A stretch of DNA of 64,000 bases from Cephalopachus bancanus (GCA_027257055.1 JAPVLO010000001.1:11307501-11371500); one strand, 5' to 3'; positions 37,382 through 49,109 are shown, numbered from the stretch's first letter. Numbers and translations: made by a program. The notes: generated by a model not told the origin, from the letters alone.

Positions 37382-37912
37382 AAATTCTCAAGAACTTTAA
37401 TTTTGAGACAGTATGAATCTGAAGAGTTAGCAATTCAGAAATTAATTCAGAAACGTAATCATAGTTTTGTGCTAGTTTTAAACAGATAATTGCAATTATA
37501 TTAACCAAAAAACAAATGTTGGCCCATAGATATGCTTCAAAAATTACGCTAATGTTAGTAGCAGAACTACTAGGCAAACAACATTAAAATAATAGCTTTA
37601 AAATATTAAAAATGATGTGAAAACAAAGTATAAATGCTAAGCTGAAACTTTGAAATATGATTTTAGAAACCAGATTGCTTTGATTAGTTCCAGTTGTTGC
37701 CAGTCTTTTAAATTTAAACTTGTATATAATTCATTTTACTAAAGCAAGTATTTCCACTCAATGAGACAATCATAACAATAACTTTTAAAGAAGCTCAGTT
37801 TTGTCTCTCTTTTTCTTTTCTATATATTTTGATTGTAAAGTGTTAAAAATATTTATAGAAATGTACACTTCTGAAATGCATAGTTTTATAATTATGTGCA
37901 GTGCAGGTTGTG
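37382..37912. other. Unassigned AT-rich sequence
   Basis: No gene or recognised repeat. Confidence 0.45.
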
Positions 37913-38085
37913 TTGCTTATGGTTTGAATGCCAGATCCCCTCCAAAATTCATATTCAAATCCAATCCTCGAGGTGATAGAATTGGAAAATAAGATACCTG
38001 AGAAGTGAATAGGTCATGTGGGCCCCTTCAGTATGAATGACATTAGGTCCTTATAAAAAAGGCTTTCAGAACTCTGCCAGGTTAA
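37913..38085 (+). mobile_element. MLT1-type MaLR LTR fragment
   Basis: TTATGGTTTGAATGCCAGAT, CCCCTCCAAAATTCATATTC and TTAGGTCCTTATAAAAAAGG match the first part of an MLT1-type LTR in forward orientation. It is truncated after the TATAA-like region. Confidence 0.75.
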
Positions 38086-38432
38086 TTCAGAATTTTCGCT
38101 TCATCTTCTAATTGAAAACAATTTTTAAAATTGCTTTCTTCATATATTTACTTATGTACATATTAACATTTTCTCTATGGAAAACAGCATACTTCTTGTA
38201 ATTTAGTTTTAAAAAAGAAGAGGAAATAAGGGGGGCAAGGAATAAAGAAAAAATTAGTTGGCATTCTAACTTTCTAGAATATCTAACATAAAATATGATT
38301 CATTATGTTAACGATAAGCCAGTATCTTTCATATGTTAGCCAAGGATTCTGTTAAAACACACAGATTCTCAGGCATCTACCTCAAAGATATGGTTTAAAT
38401 AACTAGAGTGAGGCTGATGACTACATTTCAGG

Positions 38433-38580
38433 CAAACAATATATTAATACTCTGAAATAATATATAATATAGACAAATTATGTACAGACCTAATAGAATA
38501 ACTGTGTTATTATTTGAACTATTTTTTGACACATTGACTTGTCCTTAAAATGTCCTAAATTACAGTGACTCTGAGGCAGA
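38433..38580 (+). repeat. Diverged repeat, partner at 40768-40900
   Basis: ACAATATATTAATACTCTGA, AATAATATATAATA and TATTTGAACTATTTTT are paralleled in the same order at 40771-40863. This is an old local duplication or two copies of an unrecognised repeat. Confidence 0.55.
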
Positions 38581-39734
38581 AGACCCAAGGACTACACTAG
38601 GAAAACCACTGAACTGAACCTTCTTCTCTCTACAGGAAGAGAATTATCCACTTAATTGTGTGCCAAAGTACAGAGTATCAAGTGTGAAGTACTTTTCCTT
38701 CTAATTCAAACGCATCAACAAACTAACATTGCCTCAAAGATCTTGCCCATCCATATTACCTATGTTTATGGGCGTACTTCCTATGTAATGGGTCAGCCCA
38801 GTTTGGAAACTAACTTGAAAATGTATTCCCTTATCCATGCCATTTGTATTACAACTGAGATGTAACATTTGGATGCTCTTTAGCTTTATTATTACAATTG
38901 TTTACTTAGTGGGTGGAATACATTTTTTTGTCATTCCACTTGAGGTTTGAATGGAACTCACATACAATAAACAGCTGATTTCTATAATACCAGGAGATGG
39001 TTTTTCACATTGCCATTTCAACAGCATTTTTATAGAATCGTGCTAAAAATGCTATGACTGGCATCTTACATTGAAATGTCAAACTCAAAAGCCTCCAGGG
39101 ACCAGTCAGACAATATGAATGAGAGAAGTAAGCCAAGACTCCACAGAGACCATGAGGATATGGTCAACAGTGCAACCTGCAGTCAGAAAGACTGTTTGTG
39201 GCAATGCAGAACACAGAGCATATAGGGCCAAATTTCTCACACTTCCCAGAGCAACCAAGAATCTTAATGTATGTGTGAGATTTTTCCGATTTTTGAAGAA
39301 CCTTTATATCTAGTAAAGTATGACTTTACTAGAATCACAGTTGACTCACAATTCATCCATTTTTTTTTTACACTTGACCAACTATCGTCATAGGTTCCAA
39401 TCAAGCCATTTAATACGTGTCCCTTGCTTTCTAAATGTACAGTAAACTTCATTCTTGTGTCACCTTCCCTGAAAGTCTTTCATGGGTCAGTAACCCTTGA
39501 ACTGCTTTCCTTTGAATTTCCATAGGTGTGCCCCTTAAGTTTATTTTACAAAATATTTTCATATGCAAAGATGGAATCTGCCTAATCCTGGTAGGTAGAC
39601 AACATTATTTATGTTAAAGCTGAAGCCACTGGATCTCAGGTTAAATTACCTTCCAACATATGAGTGAAGGACCTATCTGGACTTCTAGTCATATGATCTC
39701 AAATATAAATCCCGTTTCTCACAGGACAGTATAT
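38581..39734. other. Unassigned sequence
   Basis: No gene or confident repeat. Confidence 0.45.
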
Positions 39735-39957
39735 TTTGAGACTCAGTCATGGGAATTAGACTTCAGTTCAAATCCTGATTTCACCTAAAAACGTGGGGGA
39801 AATTGCATAACTTCTTTAAGCTACAACTTACCAGTAAGATGAAGCTTATATCCATTATTCATGATTCTTGTAATAATTATAATAAATGATAATTATAAAG
39901 GGTTTAGTACAGCACTTGGAATATAACAATGGTCAATATAGATTCACTTTGATAAAA
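39735..39957 (-). mobile_element. MIR SINE, antisense
   Basis: AGTTCAAATCCTGATTTCAC, ATTGCATAACTTCTTTAAGC and TACAGCACTTGGAATATAAC follow the reverse complement of MIR in order. Confidence 0.72.
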
Positions 39958-40019
39958 ATAATACAGAAATCACTTAGTAAATAGTATGTATTCTTATAAT
40001 TATTGTTCATTCATTTTTC

Positions 40020-40140
40020 TCTCAAACATTTAGTAAGTGTTCCTCTTGCCCAATAAACTTTGCTAAATCCTTGGTATGTATATGTTAGTAAACAACACAG
40101 TAGTGGATTTGGTTACCACTGGAATTGGGTACTTAACGTT
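40020..40140 (+). mobile_element. Possible ancient repeat (L2-like class)
   Basis: ACATTTAGTAAGTGTTCCTC and TGTTAGTAAACAACACAGTA resemble the start of the ancient repeat also seen at 20756 and 46995. Confidence 0.35.
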
Positions 40141-40242
40141 TCTCTTTCTAAGATTTCTATTCTGCAGAGGGATTACTTATGCCTTTTTTCATCCCCTTGA
40201 GTAACTAAGTACCCTATTTTCTTACTTACTCTGTTTTCTGTT

Positions 40243-40652
40243 ACTATAATAGAATACCACAGACTGGGTAATTTAAAAATAAAATACTTTTTTTCAGCTC
40301 ATGATTCTGAAGACTGAGAAGTTCAAAAACTAAGCATCAGCATCTGGTGAGGGTCATCCTATGGTAGAAGGGTGGAAGGAGGAAGGAATTTTGTGAGACA
40401 GAGAGAGAGAGAGCAAGGGGAAGATGCTATTTTATAACAACCACTCTCACAAGAGCAAGCCCATTCCTGTGATAATGACATTCCCATGATAATGACCACT
40501 CTCACAAGAGCAAACCCATTCCGGTGATAATGATGATGGCTCTGCCCTAGAGATTTAATTCCCTTTTGTTAGCCACCTCCTTTCCAACACTATCCCATTG
40601 GGGATTAAATTTTCAACACATGAACTTGGGAAACACATTCAAACATCTTTGA
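40243..40652 (-). mobile_element. MaLR-type LTR (MLT1/MST group), antisense
   Basis: AGAATACCACAGACTGGGTA near the start and GGAAACACATTCAAAC at the end match a reverse MaLR LTR, as at 6395-6777. It contains an internal 55-bp-period duplication: CCACTCTCACAAGAGCAA occurs at 40441 and again at 40496. Confidence 0.8.
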
Positions 40653-40767
40653 CATAGGGTCAAAACTCAATGAACGTTTATTCAAGTCAAACTTAATTTT
40701 CTTGAATTTATTTACTCATCTACACAACGGGGAGAAATATGACACATTTTACTGAACAGCTATCACA

Positions 40768-40900
40768 AAACAATATATTAATATTCTAAAATAATATATA
40801 ATACTCAAAAGATTTTTATATAGAGTTAATAGAATTGCTGTTGCCTTTATTTGAACTATTTATGGAATTATAATGACTCTCTGAAATGTTCTAAACCACA
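40768..40900 (+). repeat. Diverged repeat, partner at 38433-38580
   Basis: It shares AACAATATATTAATATTCTA, AATAATATATAATA and TTATTTGAACTATTTA with the upstream copy. Confidence 0.55.
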
Positions 40901-41346
40901 TGAGTTATGATTTTGTGTCTAAACCATAATTGGTGAAGATGAGATTCAAACCCAGTTCTTTGATTCCAAAGCATATACTTTAAAGTAGCATGACACGTTG
41001 GTTTAGCTGTACATTACTAAGGTGTGTAAATTTTAAAAATCTCTCTAATTATATTCCTAAAGATAATATAATTTAAAAAACTGTTCTAGTTAATAAATAT
41101 CTTCTTAAAATACCATTAATACATACACATGCAAAACACAAGAAAAATAAGAGATATGCACCAGCTTTTGTTAGTCCAGTGAGAACTTAGATAAAAGTTC
41201 TTAAATTTATTTCTTCATTGATACATCTGGGAGAAATTTACATATAATTCTCACTGGAACATATATAGAGAGAGATATATATTTACCCTGGACCTCTAAT
41301 CACATTATCTCAAATATATATATAAAGATAATCATAGACAATTTTA
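40901..41346. other. Unassigned AT-rich sequence
   Basis: No gene. A short GA/TA low-complexity patch lies near 41260-41285. Confidence 0.45.
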
Positions 41347-41357
41347 CAAAGTGTTTT

Positions 41358-41653
41358 TTTTTTTTTTTTTTTTTTTTTGAGTTGGAGTCTCACTCTGTCG
41401 CCCAGACTGGAGTGCGGTGGCCGCTCCCGGCCACCGCAGCCTTGACCTGCTGGGCTCCGGCGATCCTTCCGCCTCAGCCTTCCAAGTAGCCGGAATTACA
41501 GGCATGTGCTACCACACCCAGCTGATTTTTTGATTTATTGTAGAGATGAGGTCTCACTGCCCAGGCGGGTCTCGAACCCGCGGGCTCAGGCAATCCACTC
41601 ACCTCAGCCTCCCAAAGGCACGGGATGACAGGCTGAGCCACTGAGCCCGGCTG
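41358..41653 (-). mobile_element. Alu SINE, young-type subfamily
   Basis: A full-length reverse Alu with a long poly-T and an intact T-arm-like stem. The 11-bp duplication CAAAGTGTTTT lies at 41347-41357 and 41654-41664. Confidence 0.97.
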
Positions 41654-41664
41654 CAAAGTGTTTT

Positions 41665-43054
41665 GATTCTGTAGGCAATTCCCAGCAAAATAACACAATT
41701 AAGTCATTTTTGGTATGGCCTGAGAGATATTTCTTATACCTTGATTAATAGTGAATGGTATTCTCTTTAAACATAGAAGGAATAGGGTTTCACACAGAAC
41801 TCTTGTCCCTTACAATAGTACTCCAGCCTACTTAAATATAATTTCAAATTCTTCAACCTCCCTGAAAGCTGGAAATGCCTAACATTAAAAAAATGGTCTA
41901 ATTTGACAAACTTGAAGAGACTTCCTCTGAGTTTTGATTTAAGCAGTTTTTTAGTGTACTTGTACTACATAAATAACACTTGAAATTCTAATTTCTCCAT
42001 CATGACCAAATGAATAGTGTCTTATGTCCTAAAACTGTATTCTTGATTTCTTAAAGTGAATATTTTATATGTATGTGTATATGCTTACCAGGAGGCAGAA
42101 AATAGAAAAGTGAACAGAAAAGTGGACAATTTGCTCTTGAAATGCTTGATTAACTGAAAGCTCTGGTGTCAATTTCCATAGTGACGGCTGGTCCTAGTGC
42201 TGCCTGTATTTTAAAATGTTCAATTCATTAGGGTAGAAATCATCTAACCTTCTCCTACACATCAAACATTTTATACGAACTAAAGGACTCTAATTTTCAA
42301 ACTCCTGCTAACATAGCAACCATTAAAGTCTTGGAGATATGCATACTTGTCAAAGTATACATTAACCAAAGCAAGTTTTCTGATATGCCTAAGCAGGAAA
42401 GATTTAAAAATATACAAACTGGAATACATGAACTAATTTAGATGATAGGAGATCCTGATTATGAATACATGAATGCTTATGGTATTCTTTTTATAAAGAC
42501 AATTCCAACAACACTCCACTAGGCCTTCCCTCTGTCAAATTAACTTTACAGACTTCTAATGGATTTCTTAATTAGACTTGTTATTAACAAGAATATTACA
42601 TGAATTAAAAGCAGCCCTGACAGCCACTCATAATAAACAAAAAATGAAAAGCAAGATTTATGCTCCTTACTTTTCCTTACTTGATCCAAGTTTTTAATAA
42701 TCTAACAAATGTATTGCAATTAATTATTCAACTGTCAAAGAATAAAAAACTAGAAATCATTATATGTCTGTTTGAAAAGTCATTCTTGTTATTTCAAAGA
42801 TATGGCTGCTTACTCAAACTGCCGTTCTGGTCTTGCTTGTGAAGAGGCTGCTACAACTTGGGGGATACATTGTCCTATATCATGGTTATTGCTTAAGGAC
42901 ACTAATTTAGTATGTCTGCAACTGAAGAAGTACCCTTTCTCTCCTTCGTTTGCTAGATAGAAGGAATGGCATTTAATCAAAACAGAAGAATAGCTTAATT
43001 ACAAACTCAGGACCCTTGAATGATCAATCTCCTTTGAATTTATAAAAAGAAAGT
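41665..43054. other. Unassigned AT-rich sequence
   Basis: No gene or confident repeat in 1.4 kb. Confidence 0.45.
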
Positions 43055-43094
43055 GAAGGAAGGAGGGAGGAAAAGGGGGGGGAGGGAGAGAGGG
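43055..43094 (+). repeat. G-rich polypurine tract
   Basis: Only purines, including a run of eight G. Four or more G-runs with loops of 1 to 7 bases fit the canonical G-quadruplex pattern (about 43064-43094). Confidence 0.85.
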
Positions 43095-43629
43095 TACATG
43101 ATTTTCCTCTGTGATTCACCAAAGACCTTATGATTTGATATTGACTTTTATTGCACTTTATAGAGGCACTGTGCACCTAATTTTATATATATTGCTTTCT
43201 CTCTCTCAGATAGATAGATAGATCTCTATATATATGGCAATAGATGTGAATGCTACAGGTCAAATACTAGATAGAAGAATACAGTTGATATTATTAAAAT
43301 AAATGGCCCAATAGCATTTTTCTTCAGATAGAAAGAGTCCTCAAATTCCAGCCAACATTATTTAACAGTAGTGACACTACAGTCTCCCAATACAACATGG
43401 AACAACAGAAAGAGAAGGGGAAAAATGTTAAGTGTTTTCTCAGGGTAAAGAAACGCAGTCATCTCTACTATACTCATTGACTGAACCTCTAGTACTCAGT
43501 GATAACTGCTTTGTTTCAATGAGATGTTAAGTGGAGCTCCAAGAACTCAGTGTGTGGACACCCTGCAGGGTTCTACGGACCTTACCAAAAAATCTGAAGT
43601 GTCCCCGAATAATTAAGAATAGGGTTATC
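43095..43629. other. Unassigned sequence
   Basis: No gene. A short GATA run followed by TATATA lies at about 43207-43236. Confidence 0.45.
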
Positions 43630-44095
43630 CTAATGAAGAAGGGTGAAACAACCTAAATGCCTATCAGAGGATTAATGGAAAGACAAAATGCAATTTATCC
43701 TACAATGGAAGAGTATTCAGGTACGATAAAGAGTGGAGTACTGTCACATGCCACCATCTGGCCGAACCTTGAGATATACTCAGTGAAAGGAGACACAAAC
43801 ATCCACATATTATGATTCTATTCACACGAAATGTTCAGAGCAGGCTAAATATACAGCTGCCAAAAGTAGATTAGAGGTTGCTCAGGGCTGATGGGGGAGG
43901 GCACACAATGAATGGTAGGAAATAATAGCTAAAGGGAACAGGTTTCTGTTTGTGGTGAGAAAAATCTTCAAAAATTGACTGGAGGTGATGGTTGAACATA
44001 TCTGGGAATATGCTAAATCCATTGAATTGTATTCTTTGAATGAAAGAATTGTATGGTATGTCGATTACAAATCAATAAAGCTTAAAAAGTGAGTT
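43630..44095 (+). mobile_element. L1 LINE 3-prime end (old L1M type)
   Basis: AACCTAAATGCCTATCAGAG, ATTCACACGAAATGTTCAGA, GAGGTTGCTCAGGGCTGATG, GGAGGTGATGGTTGAACATA and TACAAATCAATAAAGCTT match an ancient L1 ORF2-end and 3-prime UTR in forward order. Confidence 0.85.
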
Positions 44096-44112
44096 AAATC
44101 AGATATGGCCTA

Positions 44113-44297
44113 AACATGTCACCCAGGCCAAAGTGCTGTGGCGTGATTACAGTGCATCACAGACTTAACCTCCTGGGCTCGGCTATCCTTTCACCTCAAT
44201 CTCCTGACTTGCTGGGACTGTCGGTGCATGCCACCACCACCAGTTAAAATTTTTATTTTTTGTAGAGATGAGGTATCATTTTATTGCCCAAGCTGGA
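44113..44297 (-). mobile_element. Alu SINE fragment (old)
   Basis: A reverse partial Alu (TCACCCAGGCCAAAGTGCTG to TTATTGCCCAAGCTGG), truncated at both ends. Confidence 0.85.
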
Positions 44298-44453
44298 CCA
44301 TATATATTTTTGTCACTTAAGTGAACCAGACTCCAAGATCCATAATTCTACTCAAGTAAATATTTATCTGACATGTGATTAGTATAAAGTTAGAGCCTAT
44401 AAGTTTTCACCTGTATCCTATATTAATTGAATGTCAAATTAAAACAATATATA

Positions 44454-44756
44454 GGCCAGACTCAGTGGCTCAGCCTTGTAATTCCAGCACTGTGGAAGGC
44501 TGAGGCGAGTGAATTGCCTGAACCCACAGGTTCGAGACCAGCCCAGGCAACTTAGCAAGACCTCTTCACTACAATAATAATAATAAAAAAATTGGTCGGG
44601 TGTGGTAGCATGTGCCTGTAGTTCCAGCTACCTGGAAGGCTGAGGCGGAAGGCTTGATGAAGTTCAGCAGGTCGACGCTGGAGTGCTGTGAGTATGCCAC
44701 TGCATTCCAGTCTTGGCGACAGAGTGAGACTCCAACTCACCCCCCCAAAAAAACAC
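44454..44756 (+). mobile_element. Alu SINE (intermediate age)
   Basis: A full-length forward Alu with a 14-bp duplication at 44440-44453 and 44757-44770, one mismatch (TAAAACARTATATA). An AATAATAAT linker lies between monomers. The left-monomer stem is absent. Confidence 0.95.
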
Positions 44757-44963
44757 TAAAACAGTATATAAATTAGCTCATACGTATTGTTGCTGGAAAA
44801 TATACTTATAGTTCCACATTCAGAAAGTAAATTTGAATTTTTAGCTTCACAGTTTTCTTAAAAATTTTGTTAACATAAATTTAGTCAACTAAGATGATGC
44901 TATGATTTGTCATTTTAACTCATGTTTCAAAAACCTTAGAAGTTATGCCATTCAGATAACTTG

Positions 44964-44964
<1 letters not shown>

Positions 44965-45006
<42 letters not shown>
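44965..45006 (+). repeat. (CT)n microsatellite at an Alu target site
   Basis: A pure CT run between the left target-site duplicate (AACTTGTATCTCT) and the T-rich end of the following Alu. Confidence 0.95.
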
Positions 45007-45011
<5 letters not shown>

Positions 45012-45295
45012 CTTTTTGAGTTGGAGTCTCACTCTGTTGCCCAGACTGGAGTGCAGTGGCCGCTCCCGGCCACCGCAGCCTCAACTTGCTGGGCTCCGAC
45101 GACCCTTCCGCCTCAGCCTTCCAAGTAGCTGGAACTACAGGCGCGCGCTACCACGTCCGACTAATTTTTTTGATTTATTGTAGAGATGAGGTCTCGCCAA
45201 GTTGGCCAGGCGGGTCTCGAACCCACGGGCTCAGGCAATTCACTCACCTCGGTCTCCCAAAGCGCGGGATGACAGGCTGAGCCAGCAAGCCGGCC
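45007..45295 (-). mobile_element. Alu SINE, young-type subfamily
   Basis: A full-length reverse Alu with a short T-rich end and a flanking duplication at 44958-44970 and 45296-45308 (AACTKGTATCTCT, one mismatch). The left-monomer stem is GTGGG opposite CCCGC, one CpG decay step from perfect. Confidence 0.95.
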
Positions 45296-45308
45296 AACTG
45301 GTATCTCT

Positions 45309-45752
45309 TGATAATTTATATGAACCCTATGAACCCCTTCATTTATCATAACTTCCTTTCTCCTCCCAATTTATCATCCTCACCATTCTACCTAACAACC
45401 TTGGCCAGCATTATTGTGATGTTTCCCATCTGTTTGCTAAGGAGCCATAATTCATTCAGGTGTAGATATTGGTTGAAATCACACTACTTGCATGCTGAAC
45501 AAAAACTACATTACATAATATGATTTCATTTCAACTCCCTTTATATAAAAATCACAACCACCACAAAACAAAACAAACAACACACATATCATGAATTCGA
45601 CTGTAATTAACCTAAAGGTACCATGCAGGCCTACTCACAGAGAAAATGATCCAAGTATGCTCTGTTCTTTTTATATGAGGAAGCAATTATCATTCAACCA
45701 TCAGAGATTTTCATTTATTAGATATCTTTCTATTAAAAAATCTGCTACATTT

Positions 45753-45754
<2 letters not shown>
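45309..45754. other. Unassigned sequence
   Basis: No gene or confident repeat. Confidence 0.45.

Positions 45755-45795
<41 letters not shown>
45755..45795 (+). repeat. (AC)n microsatellite, left of TIR element
   Basis: An uninterrupted AC run that ends inside the first base pairs of the TIR element. Confidence 0.97.
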
Positions 45796-45798
<3 letters not shown>

Positions 45799-45944
45799 GC
45801 TCACTGACTTACAAAAGAGTTGCATCCTGATAAACTCATAGTAAATAGAAAATATCTTGTCAACAAAACATTTACTATTTCAGTAAACCCATCATAATAT
45901 TGAAAAATCGTAAGTTGAGCCATCATTAAGTCAGGGACCGTCTG
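45794..45944. mobile_element. Small non-autonomous TIR element (Tigger/mariner-like)
   Basis: A 151-bp element with terminal inverted repeats: CAGACGCTCACTGACTTA at the left and the reverse complement of CAGACGGTCCCTGACTTA at the right, 16 of 18 matching. The interior segments TAAGTTGAGCCATCATTAAG and AAACCCATCATAATATTG fit a deleted ancient primate DNA transposon. No coding capacity remains. The family name is not certain. Confidence 0.78.
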
Positions 45945-45948
45945 TGCA

Positions 45949-45952
45949 TACA

Positions 45953-45992
<40 letters not shown>

Positions 45993-45998
45993 TACACA
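45949..45998 (+). repeat. (CA)n microsatellite, right of TIR element
   Basis: A CA run with CATA interruptions immediately beyond the TIR element. Confidence 0.95.
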
Positions 45999-46994
45999 CT
46001 CATGACAAGTTTTAGAGTTCTCAATCTGGAAAACAATTCAGAGGTGCAGTAAAGACTGCAAGTGAAAATAGTGAAAACATAGCAAGTTAGTGTGAAAATA
46101 CATCTATGGCTGACAAAATATTTTTATCATCAATGTACATAGCCAAAATTTCTTTCAAAATCTAACGGTAGGAAAATGTGATGTTTACAGTCAGTGAGCA
46201 ACAATCTAAAAATTAAAACATAAACAAATTATTTTGATATTCAAACATATCAGAATGCACCCTTCTGCTAGGATTACAGAGATAATTGATGTATGCAAAC
46301 ATGATAATAGCACACTATATACAGCACAATCTAAATTATGAAAATTCATTCTAAATAAACTATCTAATTCACTAACATCAAAGAGGTGAATTGACATATG
46401 GTTTAAGCTAAGTGGCCTTAAATGTTCAAATACGCTCTCTGGGACCCCCAAAGACAACATCATTTTGACGTTACAATATTTTTCCGTGAAAAAAGTTTGG
46501 CATTTGTGATATTTTAATATGCCCTATATTCCTAGTTTGGAGACTACTTTATTTCAAACGAGTCTAACCATAAATGAGAATAGACTTGTTAACTATCCAA
46601 AATGAAGAAAACAGCAATTCTGCTCAACATGTTCCACTGGAATAAACAAAATTATATCTCAGAGGCAAAATAGAAGCATGAACCATTTTCATAGTCAGAA
46701 TCCCAGTTTCTTCAAGCCGTTTTTGCTGCTAAACTTAGACAAGTCTGGAATCTAATAGCACATATTATGGTTTAACTGGTCACAACATCAACATGGGCAT
46801 TCGGCAGCAGTAACCTCTTACTTGAACTTTCATTCTATCATTGCCTCTATGAAGCAGGTCTTTATTTTTTCCTCAGATCCGGAAAGAAGTCTATCATTTA
46901 CACCAATCAACCCTGTGCGGCATGACTTTTATTCCTGCCTTAAGGGAGAAAACAATAGGAAGCATTTTGTCCACGAGTTAAGTAGAGAAGACAT
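45999..46994. other. Unassigned sequence
   Basis: No gene or confident repeat in 1 kb. Confidence 0.45.
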
Positions 46995-47930
46995 TCATTC
47001 ATAAAATATTTTGAGCCTCAATTGCGTGTCAAACACCATGTGAGAAACTGAAGCTGGAGAATGAAATGGAACCTAAGGTCCTCTGTAAGAGACAGACATG
47101 AAACAACACACAATCACAAACATAAATGTACAGTGGCGACCTGTGCGGCATCTCTCAAGGAAACACACGGTTTCTTCTGTGTCATGGGCTCAGTTGTCCT
47201 CTCAAAAAAATATGCAGAAGCCCTAATCCCCAGGACCTATGAATGTGATCTTATTTGGAAACAGGTCTTTGCAGATGTTATCAAGTTAAACACAGTCTTT
47301 AGGTGCACATCACCCAATATAAATGGTGCCCTTATTATGTAAAGGAGAAGACACACAGAGATAGACACACACGGAGGGAAAATGATGTGAAGAGACACAG
47401 GGAGAGTGCTTTGTGCTGGCAGGGGCAGAGACAGAAGTGATGGATGCATCTACAAGTCAAGGGTTTCTGGCACCACCAAGAGCTGAGAGAACGAGGCATG
47501 GGACAGATTCTCCCTTGGAGCCATCAAAGAGAGCATGACCTTGCCAACACTGTTATTTCAGATTTCTAGCCTGCAGAAGGATGAGAGAATGCATTTCTGT
47601 TGTTTTAAGCCTGCTGATTTGTGGTGCTTTGTAAGGGGGCCCTAGGAAGCTAAAAGACTTGGACAGAGTATTCCAGGAATGCCTGAGTATTTTTCTGAAG
47701 GAAGGAGGGAGGAAGCTGGCAAGAAGACTTCCCTGAAGAAGTGGAGTTGGGGCCTGAGGTCTGATGGATGAGTAGGGTCAGAGCAGATATAGAGTAGGGG
47801 GCCAGGTGACATTTCCAAGCAAGGATTAAGAAGGTCTGAAGAGCCAAGGGAGATGTAAGGGGCATTCCAACTGAAAGAAGGCGGGTATGGATGATGACAG
47901 AAAAATGTGGGCAACGTGGGATCAAATAAT
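46995..47930 (+). mobile_element. Ancient interspersed repeat (L2-like class) split by an LTR
   Basis: The left part (46995-47165) has ATTCATTCATAAAATATTTT, GTGTCAAACACCATGTGAG and AAGAGACAGACATGAAACAA. The right part (47675-47930) has CAGAGTATTCCAGGAATG, AAGACTTCCCTGAAGAAGTG and a GGGGCATTCCAACTGAAAG-type segment. Together they look like one old repeat interrupted by the LTR at 47180-47665. The class is uncertain. Confidence 0.45.
47180..47665 (+). mobile_element. MaLR/ERVL-type LTR
   Basis: AAGCCCTAATCCCCAGGACC, AATGTGATCTTATTTGGAAA, GGTGCCCTTATTATG, GATGTGAAGAGACACAGGGA and TTCTGTTGTTTTAAGCCTGC follow the order of an ancient mammalian MaLR/ERVL LTR. It is a forward solo LTR with no coding region. 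Confidence 0.78.
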
Positions 47931-48827
47931 GCAAGATGGGCAGGCATTACAAGATTATAGCAGTGTTGTGGGCTAAGAAAGAGACACATTTAGAAGATCT
48001 TGGCAAAGTAGAAGCAGGTTCTACACATGACTCTCCCTGTAATTTCCATCACCCAGGAGCAGTATGGATAAATGCGAATCTCCCTAATAACGAATATCCC
48101 TACTGGCACATTTGCCTCTAAATCTTGACTTCTTCCTTATAACAAGTATCTTGAACAAGTTTGCATTTTTTTAGGCTTCTTTTTGCCAAATAAGCACAAG
48201 AGATTCCTTTACATTGGCGTCCTCTTGGGCTCTAGGTCAAGCATCCAAGAACGTTTTTTAGCTTTCCCCAGAGTCCTCCACAGATCGCCTGAAACTGCTG
48301 GGTCTACATCTTTCCTGGCAGGCCTAGCCGACAACCCAGTTATGCTCGTAAACACCCACTTGGCCTCTCACATCCTGGAGCAATTGTGCCAACAAAGCCC
48401 ATTGCGATTTATCCTGTCCTGCTGTTCTGCAGACTGGCCTTAAGTAAAGAGAGAAAGTTGCCACTTGAACTTGGTGCTCTTAGTAGATATCCACAGCGTA
48501 TTTCCTCAAGGCAAGGCAATCAATAGGAAGCACAGACACACGGCGCTAAGGTTTTTCAATCTTTCCCACCACAGGTTTGCCCAGAAAATCTCTGACATTT
48601 TTCTTCTTAATTGACCTCATGGGCGATGTGTCCAGAATATAATGGCCAGAATTATTTCATTTTAAACTAGAATCAGCTCTAAATACTGCATTCATTGGGA
48701 GATTCATGTTCTCTGTTGACCTTTTTATTTGCTCTTCCAGGGGGCAAAAGAGCTCTAGCTACAACCTGGAGTACAGCGAATACAAATCAATAATACTTCA
48801 CCAGGAGGCAAGTTTAATTATTGTACG

Positions 48828-48830
<3 letters not shown>
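47931..48830. other. Unassigned sequence
   Basis: No gene or recognised repeat. A frame of 86 codons at 48183-48443 has no identifiable domain and no supporting context. Confidence 0.45.

Positions 48831-48858
<28 letters not shown>
48831..48858 (+). repeat. (CT)n microsatellite
   Basis: A pure CT run of 28 bp. Confidence 0.95.
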
Positions 48859-48863
<5 letters not shown>

Positions 48864-49109
48864 ATCTAGCTTTCCATCTATGCCTAAATAAAACTGAAAA
48901 CCAATATAGAATTTTAAAAATAAACAATATTTCCCTGATGGTGAAATAAAATTACCATTGAGTAAAGAATATAAATATTGTTATATGTGACTACCAAGTT
49001 GTGTATATTGCTTTATATATCTAAGTAGCACTTCCTGCAAAACTCAGTATAATTAAGTACCTAATAGAATAAATGCTATTTTATTATAGAGGGAGGAAAT
49101 ATGGTAGAA

